This document shows positions 1 through 6,989 of a stretch of 55,936 bases of DNA, piece by piece. The stretch covers positions 1 through 55,936 of the forward strand of contig JABDCB010000015.1 of NCBI GenBank assembly GCA_013288325.1, written 5' to 3'. The translations under genes and the position numbers were made by a program. The notes below the pieces were generated by a model, which ran no database searches, was not told where the DNA came from, and worked only from the letters and a program-made list of their open reading frames with translations. Position 1 is the first letter of the stretch, and the number at the start of each line of letters is the position of its first letter. The DNA comes from Bacteroidota bacterium. Lineage in GTDB: Bacteria > Bacteroidota > Bacteroidia > Palsa-965.

Positions 1-1
1 G

Positions 2-166
2 TTAGGCATGTTTATCGGCATGATCCTCTTCATTATTATTTTGCTCGATCATCCTTATTCCGGCAGCCTCGGCATTAAACCAAAATCATACAAACAGATT
101 CTCAGTATGGAGCGAATGAACAATGATACAAACAAACAACAACCTCTATCCACCACAACCCCATGA
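2..166 (+). CDS. C-terminal end of a DUF4239-like membrane protein (partial)
   Basis: An open frame runs in from the left edge and stops at TGA 164-166, giving about 54 residues. It starts with a hydrophobic membrane segment rich in Ile/Leu, followed by a DHPYSG stretch and a polar Gln/Asn/Thr-rich tail. The membrane segment followed by a D-[HR]-P-[FY]-x-G motif is what I recall at the end of DUF4239 (bestrophin-like) proteins. The stop overlaps the next start as ATGA, so the two genes are probably co-transcribed. The body of the gene lies outside the window, so the family assignment is tentative. Confidence 0.5.
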   Translation, partial: LGMFIGMILFIIILLDHPYSGSLGIKPKSYKQILSMERMNNDTNKQQPLSTTTP

Positions 167-681
167 ATTTCATTCAAAAAAACATTCGCAGCCTCTCTTT
201 CTACACCATAACATCCTTATTTCTGATAGCCATTTCTTCCTGCCATTCGCATGAACAAAAACCGGATGATGCATTTGAAAATATCAAGGAGCAAAAAAAA
301 TTAAATAAGGATAGTGTACCGCCTGTCCCGGAGATTATATCCGACCAAAAGAAAACAGAAATTATATCCAGCCAAAAGAAAACGGAAGTTGTTCCAAAAA
401 GTGAAAACCAGGACTGGGTTTCCTTTCGGATGGGGATGGAAGAGAAAATAATTATGAATACATTAAAAATAAAATCGCTGAAAGCTGCTCCGGAAAGCAA
501 TACAAAACAGCTCAGGAAAGTGGCCCGTTTGGAAAAGAATAATACGGATCTGAGAAAACAAATGGATGATTACGCAGCAGATGCAAAAGCAAGACAGGAA
601 AAATTCAGGACTTCCATGAATCAGGATGTGAATGATATAGGCACGGAGCTCAAGGATATGATTGCAAAAGAAAAGCGATAG
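163..681 (+). CDS. Predicted lipoprotein with coiled-coil C-terminus, function unknown
   Basis: This is a 172-residue protein with a basic N-terminus, a hydrophobic segment and a lipobox-like LIAISSC, so the mature protein probably begins at Cys-27 and is lipid-anchored. Residues about 58-76 contain a short tandem duplication (IISDQKKTE / IISSQKKTE). The second half, from about residue 108, is highly charged (Lys/Glu/Asp/Arg) with spaced hydrophobics and looks like a helical coiled coil. The start overlaps the stop of the upstream membrane-protein gene (ATGA), suggesting translational coupling. I do not recognise the family. Confidence 0.7.
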   Translation: MNFIQKNIRSLSFYTITSLFLIAISSCHSHEQKPDDAFENIKEQKKLNKDSVPPVPEIISDQKKTEIISSQKKTEVVPKSENQDWVSFRMGMEEKIIMNTLKIKSLKAAPESNTKQLRKVARLEKNNTDLRKQMDDYAADAKARQEKFRTSMNQDVNDIGTELKDMIAKEKR

Positions 682-805
682 GCCGGGGGCTATATAAACA
701 AGGAAGGAGAGCATTAAAACATGATTTTATTTTCATGTAAAATTCATATTTGCGCGAAGATGTTCTTTTTTTTTATGATCTCCGGAGGACTTGAAGGAAT
801 TCGAC

Positions 806-813
806 TATATTTG
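806..813 (+). promoter_or_regulatory. Bacteroidota -7 promoter element (TATATTTG)
   Basis: TATATTTG matches the Bacteroidota -7 consensus TAnnTTTG and lies 26 bases before the ATG of the collagen-tract lipoprotein. No well-spaced TTTG -33 element is evident upstream. Confidence 0.5.
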
Positions 814-839
814 TTTCACAACTATAAATCGAAAACTAT

Positions 840-1316
840 ATGAAAACAGTAAAACTATCCCTGGGGGTTCTGCTCCTTTCGTTTTTTGCTTCCTGTACAG
901 GTCCTGCCGGCCCAGATGGTGCTCCTGGTCAGAACGGTCTTAACGGAGTTGCAAACATTACAAACGGAACCATTACGGTACCTGCTGCATCCTGGAACAG
1001 CTCCAGTGCAAATTACTGGAACTACGGTGTTGCAGACAATGCAATCGTAGACATGAATGTGGATGCTGTTATGGTTTATGTACTGGCAAACGGTAATTAT
1101 TTTGGACTTCCAAGCGCTTCTTTGCTTACCAGCGGCGATGTAATGTCTTTCGGTTACCAGAACAACCTCGTATCTCTGATCTATAACAACCCTTCAGCAC
1201 CAACAGCTGATCTTCAATTCAAGGTTGTTGTTATTCCTCCGGCTATCATGAAGAATAATCCAGGTCTTAACCTGAAAGATTACAATGCTGTTCAGCGCGC
1301 GCTGAGCAAACGCTAA
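840..1316 (+). CDS. Lipoprotein with short collagen-like tract
   Basis: This is a 158-residue protein with signal sequence and lipobox FFASC, so the lipidated residue is Cys-19. It is followed immediately by about five Gly-X-Y triplets (GPAGPDGAPGQNG). The rest is Asn/Ser/Ala-rich with many beta-prone hydrophobics and contains no recognised catalytic motif. Similar small lipoproteins with a collagen-like stalk after the lipid anchor are common in Bacteroidota and are usually hypothetical. The gene stands alone between a TATATTTG promoter element and a strong terminator, so it is probably monocistronic. Surface exposure is possible but not shown. Confidence 0.75.
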   Translation: MKTVKLSLGVLLLSFFASCTGPAGPDGAPGQNGLNGVANITNGTITVPAASWNSSSANYWNYGVADNAIVDMNVDAVMVYVLANGNYFGLPSASLLTSGDVMSFGYQNNLVSLIYNNPSAPTADLQFKVVVIPPAIMKNNPGLNLKDYNAVQRALSKR

Positions 1317-1338
1317 TCGTTCTCCTTTCAAAATAAAG

Positions 1339-1366
1339 AATCCCTCTTCGGAGGGATTTTTTATTT
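1339..1366 (+). terminator. Rho-independent terminator after the collagen-tract lipoprotein
   Basis: An 8-bp stem AATCCCTC/GAGGGATT with a TTCG tetraloop is followed by a T-rich run. It begins 23 bases after the stop codon at 1316. Confidence 0.85.
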
Positions 1367-1406
1367 ACGTGCATTTGTGTTCAACCCATTCTTACAAGGC
1401 ATAAAA

Positions 1407-1436
1407 AAACCGGGAAGATATATCCCGGTTTCTTTT
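1407..1436. terminator. Bidirectional terminator between convergent genes
   Basis: The stem AAACCGGGA/TCCCGGTTT is flanked by an A-run on the left and a T-run on the right. It therefore reads as a terminator on both strands between the lipoprotein ending at 1316 and the minus-strand gene ending at 1448. Confidence 0.75.
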
Positions 1437-1447
1437 ATTGCAGTTCC

Positions 1448-2599
1448 TTACTTAGGTCTGAGTTCGTTAGGCTCGTTTGACTTCTTGGGAGGAGGATTGT
1501 TTTTCGGTTTCGGTTGTCCTTTACCCTGATTAGCAGGAGGCGGCTGTTTCTTATTTTGCTGAACCTCGTTACCATTCCTGTTTTCATGCGCAGGAGGAGG
1601 GGTGTTGGCTGCCGGATGCTGCTCATTGGACGGATGATTGTTCTGATTGTTCCGGTTTTGCTCTTCTACTTCCCGGTTATGTTTGTTTTGTTCTTCTACA
1701 TCGCGGTTATGTTTGTTCTGTTCTTCCGCTTCGCGATTCTTGCGATTTTGTTCTTCCGCATCCCGGTTATGTCTATTCTGCTCTTCTACATCCTGGTTGT
1801 GCTTGTTTTGCTCTTCCACTTCCCGGTTATGTTTGCTTTGCTCTTCGGCTTCGCGATTGCGTTTGTTTTGTTCTTCTACATCACGATTATGACGGTTTTG
1901 CTCGTCCAGATTCTGGTTTGAACGATTTTCGTTTCCGTGATTATCATTGCGTGGAGTAAATGTGTGATAATCATGATTTGCAGGGGCCGGAACCGGGCCC
2001 ATTCTGTTGTGGTCGTATTGATAACCGGCAGGATAAAGGGGTACAGAACTATTTTCATTGTACCCTCGACGTTGAACTGTATTGTTAACAGCCCCACCAC
2101 CATTATTATAGTATCCGCCACTTCCTCCTACTGCATTATTTACAGCACCACCTCCGTTGTTATTGTTGTAATAACCACGGGGATAGCTGTTCAGATAGGT
2201 GGTGTGACGGGTCCAGGGTTCTCTGGTATTGGCATTAAGCACCACCACATATCCGCTATTCATATTATAGCTGCTATAGGCCGGAGGTTGTGCCATGCTA
2301 TGGATCCACATCCCATTTTCTTCATATACATACTGCTGGGCATATACATCGTAATAGCACTGCATATCAGGTATATAGTAATATTGGACGGTGCTTGGGT
2401 TTTCATAGTATGGAGCCCATGGCGGAACGCCCTGATACGTATTATATACAGGTGCCGGAGCCACATAAACAGGCTGCGGAGGAGGCGGAGGGGGTGCATA
2501 ACCCGCTGTCCGGGGTCCATAATAGCAAGAAGAAAGAAATGAAAGACAGGCGATGCAACAAAGAGTTACAAATTGCCGGATAGGTAATGTCTGTTTCAT
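1448..2599 (-). CDS. Pro/Asn-rich lipoprotein with EEQN decapeptide repeats
   Basis: A 383-residue product starts at the Met beginning MKQTLPIRQF. An upstream in-frame start at 2662 would add 21 residues without signal-peptide character. The N-terminus has a signal sequence and lipobox FLSSC, followed by a poly-Pro segment and a Tyr-rich region. The middle carries Gly/Asn-rich runs. About nine tandem decapeptides of the type DVEEQNKHNR follow, encoded between about 1650 and 1920, and the C-terminus is Pro/Lys-rich and disordered. I know no function for this architecture. A cell-surface or periplasmic spacer is plausible from composition alone. Confidence 0.7.
   Translation of the reverse strand: MKQTLPIRQFVTLCCIACLSFLSSCYYGPRTAGYAPPPPPPQPVYVAPAPVYNTYQGVPPWAPYYENPSTVQYYYIPDMQCYYDVYAQQYVYEENGMWIHSMAQPPAYSSYNMNSGYVVVLNANTREPWTRHTTYLNSYPRGYYNNNNGGGAVNNAVGGSGGYYNNGGGAVNNTVQRRGYNENSSVPLYPAGYQYDHNRMGPVPAPANHDYHTFTPRNDNHGNENRSNQNLDEQNRHNRDVEEQNKRNREAEEQSKHNREVEEQNKHNQDVEEQNRHNRDAEEQNRKNREAEEQNKHNRDVEEQNKHNREVEEQNRNNQNNHPSNEQHPAANTPPPAHENRNGNEVQQNKKQPPPANQGKGQPKPKNNPPPKKSNEPNELRPK
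1650..1920 (-). repeat. 30-bp tandem repeats encoding EEQN decapeptides
   Basis: About nine imperfect 30-bp units encode variants of (D/E)-(V/A)-E-E-Q-(N/S)-(K/R)-(H/K/R)-N-(R/Q) within the minus-strand lipoprotein. The units differ at silent and first/second codon positions, so the array is not freshly duplicated. Boundaries are approximate. Confidence 0.75.
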
Positions 2600-2739
2600 T
2601 TGGGGTTTTTTGGGGTTGGTATTGAGCGGTTTATTTCGATAAACCAGCTTTAATATAGGCAAATATATTGATATTTAATGAACTAATCATGAATTTTGGG
2701 CTCCAGGCCATCCTTTACGACAGAGAAACAAACAAATAC

Positions 2740-2868
2740 ATGAATCATACCATGACTATCAAACGGCATTTTCCCTATCCTGTTGCTACCGTATGGAAAG
2801 CCCTTACTGATGAACAGCTGCCACCGGTGCTTTCTTTAATTTCGAAAGAAGACACAGTAAAAAAATAA
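2740..2868 (+). pseudogene. SRPBCC/AHSA1-type domain fragment
   Basis: The reading frame from ATG 2740 encodes MNHTMTIKRHFPYPVATVWK followed by ALTDEQL. This matches the usual opening of SRPBCC (AHSA1/START-like) proteins: a beta strand, P-x-x-V-W-x-A-L-T-D. The frame then runs into an unrelated sequence and stops after 42 residues, whereas the family is about 140 residues or longer. The remainder of the domain is not seen in the next 300 bases. It looks like a decayed gene remnant rather than a functional small protein. Confidence 0.55.
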
Positions 2869-3228
2869 CTAATACCTCTTTCTTTGTTTTTATTTGATTG
2901 ATCCGCTATTTCCTCCATATAGCTCTTTGTTAAACCTCACCACAACACTTTTCCACCCTCTTTATCATTAAAGCTCTGACTTTCATCTTGTTTCTTTAAC
3001 AAGAAATAGAATATCATTCGCAGTGATAAAACAAATATCCACAACTCCGTCTACGTATTTAAACTTAAATATTAGTCTGAATTTTATTTTTTAATTACGA
3101 TTTTCTACGGATGCGCTCTGTCTCCCGCCGGACTAATTTTACCTAAGTTTTTGCAAAAACAACAAAATGGGGAAGCCGAAAACCATTCAACAGAGTAGGC
3201 AACCAATTTATCAAAAAACAACAACGTC
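2869..3228. other. Spacer upstream of the RiPP precursor; no gene seen
   Basis: These 360 AT-rich bases have no convincing coding region. The only promoter-like element is TAAGTTTT at 3144-3151, a 7-of-8 match to TAnnTTTG about 78 bases before the precursor start, with no clear -33 TTTG partner. Control of the RiPP cluster probably lies here but I cannot locate it firmly. Confidence 0.4.
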
Positions 3229-3366
3229 ATGAAATTCTCAAAAAAAGATGCTGTTAAAAAACGGCTGTCCCTCGAAGATTTTAAAGTAAAAAATCAAGCT
3301 GTAAACACTGAAAAAGCACTTGCCAGCATCGTTGGCGGAGCTTTGGCTGCCTGTCACCCAGCTTAG
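3229..3366 (+). CDS. RiPP precursor peptide with GG leader and 8-residue core
   Basis: A 45-residue peptide with a Lys-rich start, a KKRLSLEDFKVKN segment and LASIVGG, followed by ALAACHPA and a stop. The LSLEDFKVK...GG layout matches the Bacteroidota GG-leader natural-product precursor family (the TIGR04149 type). In that family the leader is recognised by modifying enzymes and removed after GG by a C39 peptidase, and such an exporter is encoded at 8324. The predicted core has no Ser, Thr, Asp, Glu or Lys, which excludes lanthionine, azoline-from-Ser/Thr and graspetide chemistry. Cys-41, His-42 and Pro-43 are the obvious modification sites. The start ATG follows a 360-base spacer, and a hairpin lies directly after the stop. 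Identification as a precursor is strong; its product is unknown. Confidence 0.85.
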   Translation: MKFSKKDAVKKRLSLEDFKVKNQAVNTEKALASIVGGALAACHPA

Positions 3367-3372
3367 TCATAA

Positions 3373-3422
3373 AAAAGAGCCGCAGAGGACCTGTAAGTTC
3401 TTTGTGGCTCTTTTCTTCTTTT
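3373..3422 (+). terminator. Attenuator-like hairpin between precursor and biosynthetic genes
   Basis: A 15-bp stem (3373-3387 with 3400-3414, two G-T wobbles, 12-base loop) is followed by a long T-rich tract. It starts 6 bases after the precursor stop. All downstream cluster genes run the same way without an obvious new promoter, so it probably acts as a partial terminator that keeps precursor mRNA in excess over enzyme mRNA. Confidence 0.8.
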
Positions 3423-3528
3423 TTTGTTTTTTTGAATTCCCAAGATTCCGCTTTGATAAAAATGGAATATGGTATGAAGATATGCCAGAGATCTATTATC
3501 CAATACTCCGCCTCCTTAAAGTAAAGAT

Positions 3529-4755
3529 ATGCTTGCTCAAGAATATTATACTGAAACCGTGTCGCTGGCCATTGAGAGCGGACAGGGAAAACTGGCTGAT
3601 GCCATCAAAACTTTGGTTTATCAAAACAGTCCCGACTACTTTGAATTACTTGACTTTAATAATGACTTCATTTTTCTGGAGCCATTGCTTTTTGCCTGGT
3701 TTAACCAACCCACCAAAGGTTCATTACCCTTAGAACAACTCCTCATCGGTTATATCGAAGAAAACATCCGGCCAAAAAAAACGGCTGTCCACACTGATAA
3801 ACAAGGTATACTTTATATCCCTTCCATTGGATATTTCAAAACCTCGGTACCTGATACTGACTTAACACTTATATGGGATCCCGCCTCCCGCTCATTTAGT
3901 CTTACTTCCCCCAAAGGACCCGTTCCATTTTCCTTTGAGCCTTTACTTTTTATACCAAACAGCAGGATAGAAATTCTGCTTTATGATCATCCTTTACATC
4001 AACCTATCTTTTCAGGTTCCCAACAAAGTATTATGGATATGGAGGAAAATGGTGCACGGGGTGCAGAGCCCCCTGAAGTGGAAACCATTACCCGGTTTCA
4101 GATCGGAAACCTCAAACAGGCCTGGAACACACTGGCTGTTGCCTGTCCCTATCAGTTTAACGATATTTCGGCTGTCGCACGCCGGGTGGTGATATTTTCG
4201 TGTAGCAGCCTATGGTCCTTCGCCACCGTATCTGCACACGGCACTGCCTTTTTTTCCTGTACCCCTGCCGACGGAGAATTGTTTTTTATTGCCGAGCTGG
4301 CTCATCAGTTCGGACATAATGTGCTGAACGCTTCCTTAGCCGACAAAGAAGATTATTTCAAAGTTAATCCCGATGAAATTTTTGTTTCTTCCTGGACCGG
4401 AAACATGAAAGATGGAAGAAACCTGTTTTCTGCCTTTCATGGCTTATATACGACTACAAAAGTGGCGGAAGCACTGGATGCCTGCCTGACAAAAGATGTA
4501 TTTCCCAAAGACATTGATAAACATGAACTAATCGGACGAATTGCTGATAATAAGAGAAGATACAAGACCGGGCTTGAAAAAGCGGATCATTCAAAATTAT
4601 TAACCGAAGCCGGAATGGAGATGTACCGGGAAATGGATAATCTATGCGGATCTATTTATGAAGAAAGAAAAGAACTGATAGCCAACCTGAAAGTTTCCAA
4701 TCAGCCTTTTGTATTTAATTATCCTCAGTACGTTTCTGAAAATCCAAGGGAATAG
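3529..4755 (+). CDS. aKG/HExxH-type peptide beta-hydroxylase-like RiPP enzyme (HQxxH variant)
   Basis: This 408-residue soluble protein is the first enzyme of the cluster. Its central motif is LAHQFGHN, with His-259 and His-263 spaced as in HExxH, followed by an Arg-297...His-304-Gly-Leu-Tyr segment. This two-part pattern (HExxH, then R...hGly/Phe about 40 residues later) is what I associate with the HExxH-motif RiPP proteins now annotated as alpha-ketoglutarate-dependent peptide beta-hydroxylases. In those enzymes the histidines hold iron. The Glu is replaced by Gln-260, so a zinc-peptidase mechanism using that Glu as base is unlikely. The N-terminal 250 residues show no other domain I can name. 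It is the first gene after the precursor hairpin. Substrate and hydroxylation position are inferred, and an inactive scaffold role is the main alternative. Confidence 0.6.
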   Translation: MLAQEYYTETVSLAIESGQGKLADAIKTLVYQNSPDYFELLDFNNDFIFLEPLLFAWFNQPTKGSLPLEQLLIGYIEENIRPKKTAVHTDKQGILYIPSIGYFKTSVPDTDLTLIWDPASRSFSLTSPKGPVPFSFEPLLFIPNSRIEILLYDHPLHQPIFSGSQQSIMDMEENGARGAEPPEVETITRFQIGNLKQAWNTLAVACPYQFNDISAVARRVVIFSCSSLWSFATVSAHGTAFFSCTPADGELFFIAELAHQFGHNVLNASLADKEDYFKVNPDEIFVSSWTGNMKDGRNLFSAFHGLYTTTKVAEALDACLTKDVFPKDIDKHELIGRIADNKRRYKTGLEKADHSKLLTEAGMEMYREMDNLCGSIYEERKELIANLKVSNQPFVFNYPQYVSENPRE

Positions 4756-4830
4756 GAAGCTCTGTCGTAACATATCTTTCTATTCTATCAACCCTTCATC
4801 CTTTAAAGAATCATTGCATTTAACATATAT

Positions 4831-4846
4831 CCCTGCAGAAGCAGGG
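4831..4846 (+). other. Small hairpin in the hydroxylase-methyltransferase gap
   Basis: CCCTGC/GCAGGG with an AGAA loop lies 13 bases before the methyltransferase start. No T-run follows, so it is not a terminator. It could affect translation initiation or mRNA stability. Confidence 0.35.
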
Positions 4847-4858
4847 CACCGATAAAAA

Positions 4859-6325
4859 ATGGAAGGATCACTGAGTCAGATTGTATCAGCGCCCGGTTTT
4901 CTAGCAGCTCAGGAAGACCTGATATGTCTTCATTGCCGTCAACCCCTGGAACTGCAAAGCCACCAGGAATTATTCCTTTGCCGGCGTTGCCCTGTCTCTT
5001 ATCCCATGCCCGGCGGTATTCCCGTATTACTGAAAGATAGTAGTACATATATAACCAGTATGTTTTCCCAATACAGCCGCCACCTTTTATCAGAAAGTCA
5101 GCTAGCCAAAGAACTTGAAATAAGTGCGGAGAAAAATCCACGTCGCAAAAACATGTTGCTAAACTGGAAACAGGCGATGGATGGGAACTCCTTATACATA
5201 AAAGAAATACAAGATACCCTTCAAAAATCAGCCGATATCAATCAGCTGGCTTCCTTGCTTCTTCAGCCTTCTGAAATCAGCTATGCAACCGGGTTTGATT
5301 ATCTGAGAAGAGATTGGTGCTGGCTTCCTGAAGGAGAACAGGAAATAGAAGCCATCGAACAAAATATTGAATCTCAAATTGCACGTTATGCTCCTGATTT
5401 TGACAATGTATTAATAATAGGTGCCGGCGCAGGACGGGTGGCCTGGGACATGAGAAAACAATTTTCCCGTGTTTTTGCCATGGATAAATCATTTTTAATG
5501 GCACATCAATTTCATCGTCTGTTTAAAGAAGATATCCGCTTCTTCGAAATAAATACAAAAAATCTCATGCATAACGGAGATGGAATCCGTATGCACAGAG
5601 CCTCGCTTCTGCCTCCCTGGGAATCGGAACAGATCCTGCCCGAAATGGATACGGTAAATTATTTTGTAGGCGATGCATTATCGGTTCCTATCAGGGATCA
5701 CAGCCTGTCCTGTATTCTTTCTGTCTATTTTACCGATCTCGTCCCTTTACGTTCTTATCTGGGAGAAATAAAGAGATTATTAAAACCAGGAGGTCTTTTT
5801 ATTCATTTCGGACCACTTGATTATCATTTTGAAAACCTCTCCGACCGTCTCAGTGCAAATGAAGTAAGAGCTGAATTTTCCGCCGCAGGCTTTTCCTGGG
5901 GAACCGAAAAAGAAGTGATTAGTACACACCTGAAGTCGTCCGTTTCCATGGTGTATAAAACATATAAAAACTGGATGTTCTCGGTTAATAGAAAACCGGA
6001 TACCGATTATTCCGCCGGGCTGATAGAGTCGTCTGTTATCCGGTTAAAAAGAGAAGTTCTTTATGAAACCAAGGGGAGTATCACAGTTGACACAGAGCTG
6101 CTGAAAGAAGTCAACATTGCATTGCCTGCAGGCGACACCTATCAGGGCGCCGATTCGGTATTGGACATCCTCCGGCTGGTGGATGGGCAGAAAACAATAT
6201 CAGAGGTAGTGGATATGCTGGCAACCGAGTACGACCTGAGTAGTCAGTCCTCCCGACGCGAAGTGGTGGATATCATCCGAAGCCTGATTGATAAAGAGAT
6301 AATACAGATCATACCATCATGCTAA
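4859..6325 (+). CDS. Zinc-ribbon / N2227 (carnosine-type) methyltransferase / PqqD-like fusion
   Basis: A 488-residue three-domain protein. Residues about 20-58 form a Trm112-like zinc ribbon (Cys-23, Cys-26, Cys-41, Cys-44) ending MPGGIPVLL. Residues about 140-400 are a class I SAM methyltransferase. YLRRDWCW, VLIIGAGAGRVAW (188-192 is the SAM loop) and HFGPLDYHF (316-324) closely follow the N2227 family of carnosine N-methyltransferases, whose members carry GAGLGRLAWEI and GPLLYHF. Residues about 425-485 resemble PqqD, the RiPP recognition element that binds leader peptides. The likely role is to bind the GG leader and methylate the core. N2227 enzymes methylate a histidine imidazole nitrogen, and the core has one His. 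The last bases overlap the next gene, indicating tight coupling. The domain calls are sound; His as target is inference. Confidence 0.75.
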   Translation: MEGSLSQIVSAPGFLAAQEDLICLHCRQPLELQSHQELFLCRRCPVSYPMPGGIPVLLKDSSTYITSMFSQYSRHLLSESQLAKELEISAEKNPRRKNMLLNWKQAMDGNSLYIKEIQDTLQKSADINQLASLLLQPSEISYATGFDYLRRDWCWLPEGEQEIEAIEQNIESQIARYAPDFDNVLIIGAGAGRVAWDMRKQFSRVFAMDKSFLMAHQFHRLFKEDIRFFEINTKNLMHNGDGIRMHRASLLPPWESEQILPEMDTVNYFVGDALSVPIRDHSLSCILSVYFTDLVPLRSYLGEIKRLLKPGGLFIHFGPLDYHFENLSDRLSANEVRAEFSAAGFSWGTEKEVISTHLKSSVSMVYKTYKNWMFSVNRKPDTDYSAGLIESSVIRLKREVLYETKGSITVDTELLKEVNIALPAGDTYQGADSVLDILRLVDGQKTISEVVDMLATEYDLSSQSSRREVVDIIRSLIDKEIIQIIPSC

Positions 6326-6969
6326 ACGTAGTCTGTTTTCGATTTCAGCATTATAATGAAAATACTTATCTGGCCTTTGATTCCACAAGGGAATGTGTTG
6401 TTATTGACCCGGGGTGCTATTCGGAAGCCGAAAAAAGCGAGCTGCTGGACTATATACAGTCCAAAGATCTTAAACTTACAGCTGTACTGAATACGCATTG
6501 CCATATTGATCATGTTTTTGGGAATGCCTTTCTGATGAAACACTTTTCTGTTCCGTTACATCTTCCCGAAGGGGAGTTACGTTTTCTGGAAGCAATGCCT
6601 CAATTTGCCCTTCGTTTTGGTTTTCAGTTTGAACAAGCCCCCAAAGAGTATTGTTTTCTAAAAGAGGGGAACCAAATTCGTTTTGGAAAATCCGTTCTTG
6701 AAATAATATCCACTCCCGGTCATTCTCCGGACAGCATGTCATTCTTTTCAAACGAGGAAAATCTTGTTTTCGGAGGTGATGCGCTTTTCAGAAATAGAAT
6801 TGGCCGCGTAGACCTTCCAGGCGGGAATTATGAAACTCTCTGCAACAGCATAAAAACAAAACTATTTGCGCTCGGTGACGACGTTACCGTTTTCTCCGGC
6901 CACGGTGTATCTACGAATATTGGATACGAAAAGGATACATCCCGCTTTATCTGCTGGATGAAAAACTAG
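6319..6969 (+). CDS. MBL-fold metallo-hydrolase (glyoxalase II-like) in the RiPP cluster
   Basis: A 216-residue metallo-beta-lactamase-fold protein with the complete dinuclear-metal set: THCHIDH (His-60, His-62, Asp-64, His-65), PGHSPDS (His-135), GGDALF (Asp-154) and SGHG (His-195). Length and motif order fit the stand-alone glyoxalase II/YcbL-like class with no fused domain. The ATG overlaps the methyltransferase stop by 7 bases, so it belongs to the same transcript. In this setting it may hydrolyse a thioester or other intermediate of core modification, or act as a housekeeping thioesterase. The sequence does not decide this. Confidence 0.85.
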   Translation: MLNVVCFRFQHYNENTYLAFDSTRECVVIDPGCYSEAEKSELLDYIQSKDLKLTAVLNTHCHIDHVFGNAFLMKHFSVPLHLPEGELRFLEAMPQFALRFGFQFEQAPKEYCFLKEGNQIRFGKSVLEIISTPGHSPDSMSFFSNEENLVFGGDALFRNRIGRVDLPGGNYETLCNSIKTKLFALGDDVTVFSGHGVSTNIGYEKDTSRFICWMKN

Positions 6970-6989
6970 CATTGATAAAGGAAACCGTT

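Noticed and set aside
1514..1921. Plus-strand frames opposite the EEQN repeat region
   Set aside because: They mirror the repeats as Phe/Leu/Cys-rich or Phe/Val-rich low-complexity sequence. The minus-strand frame has the signal peptide and lipobox.
3167..3232. 21-codon frame overlapping the precursor start (ATGA)
   Set aside because: It has no family resemblance, no leader or GG motif and biased Lys/Gln/Thr composition. It is more likely chance in AT-rich spacer than a second precursor.
3229..3366. Lanthipeptide or bacteriocin reading of the precursor
   Set aside because: The core has no Ser or Thr and no lanthionine synthetase gene is present, so lanthionine rings cannot form.
4831..4846. 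Terminator between hydroxylase and methyltransferase genes
   Set aside because: The stem is only 6 bp and no T-run follows.
6319..6969. Beta-lactamase or antibiotic-resistance enzyme
   Set aside because: It lacks a signal peptide and matches the glyoxalase II/YcbL-like branch of the MBL fold. Its position in the RiPP operon favours a metabolic role.
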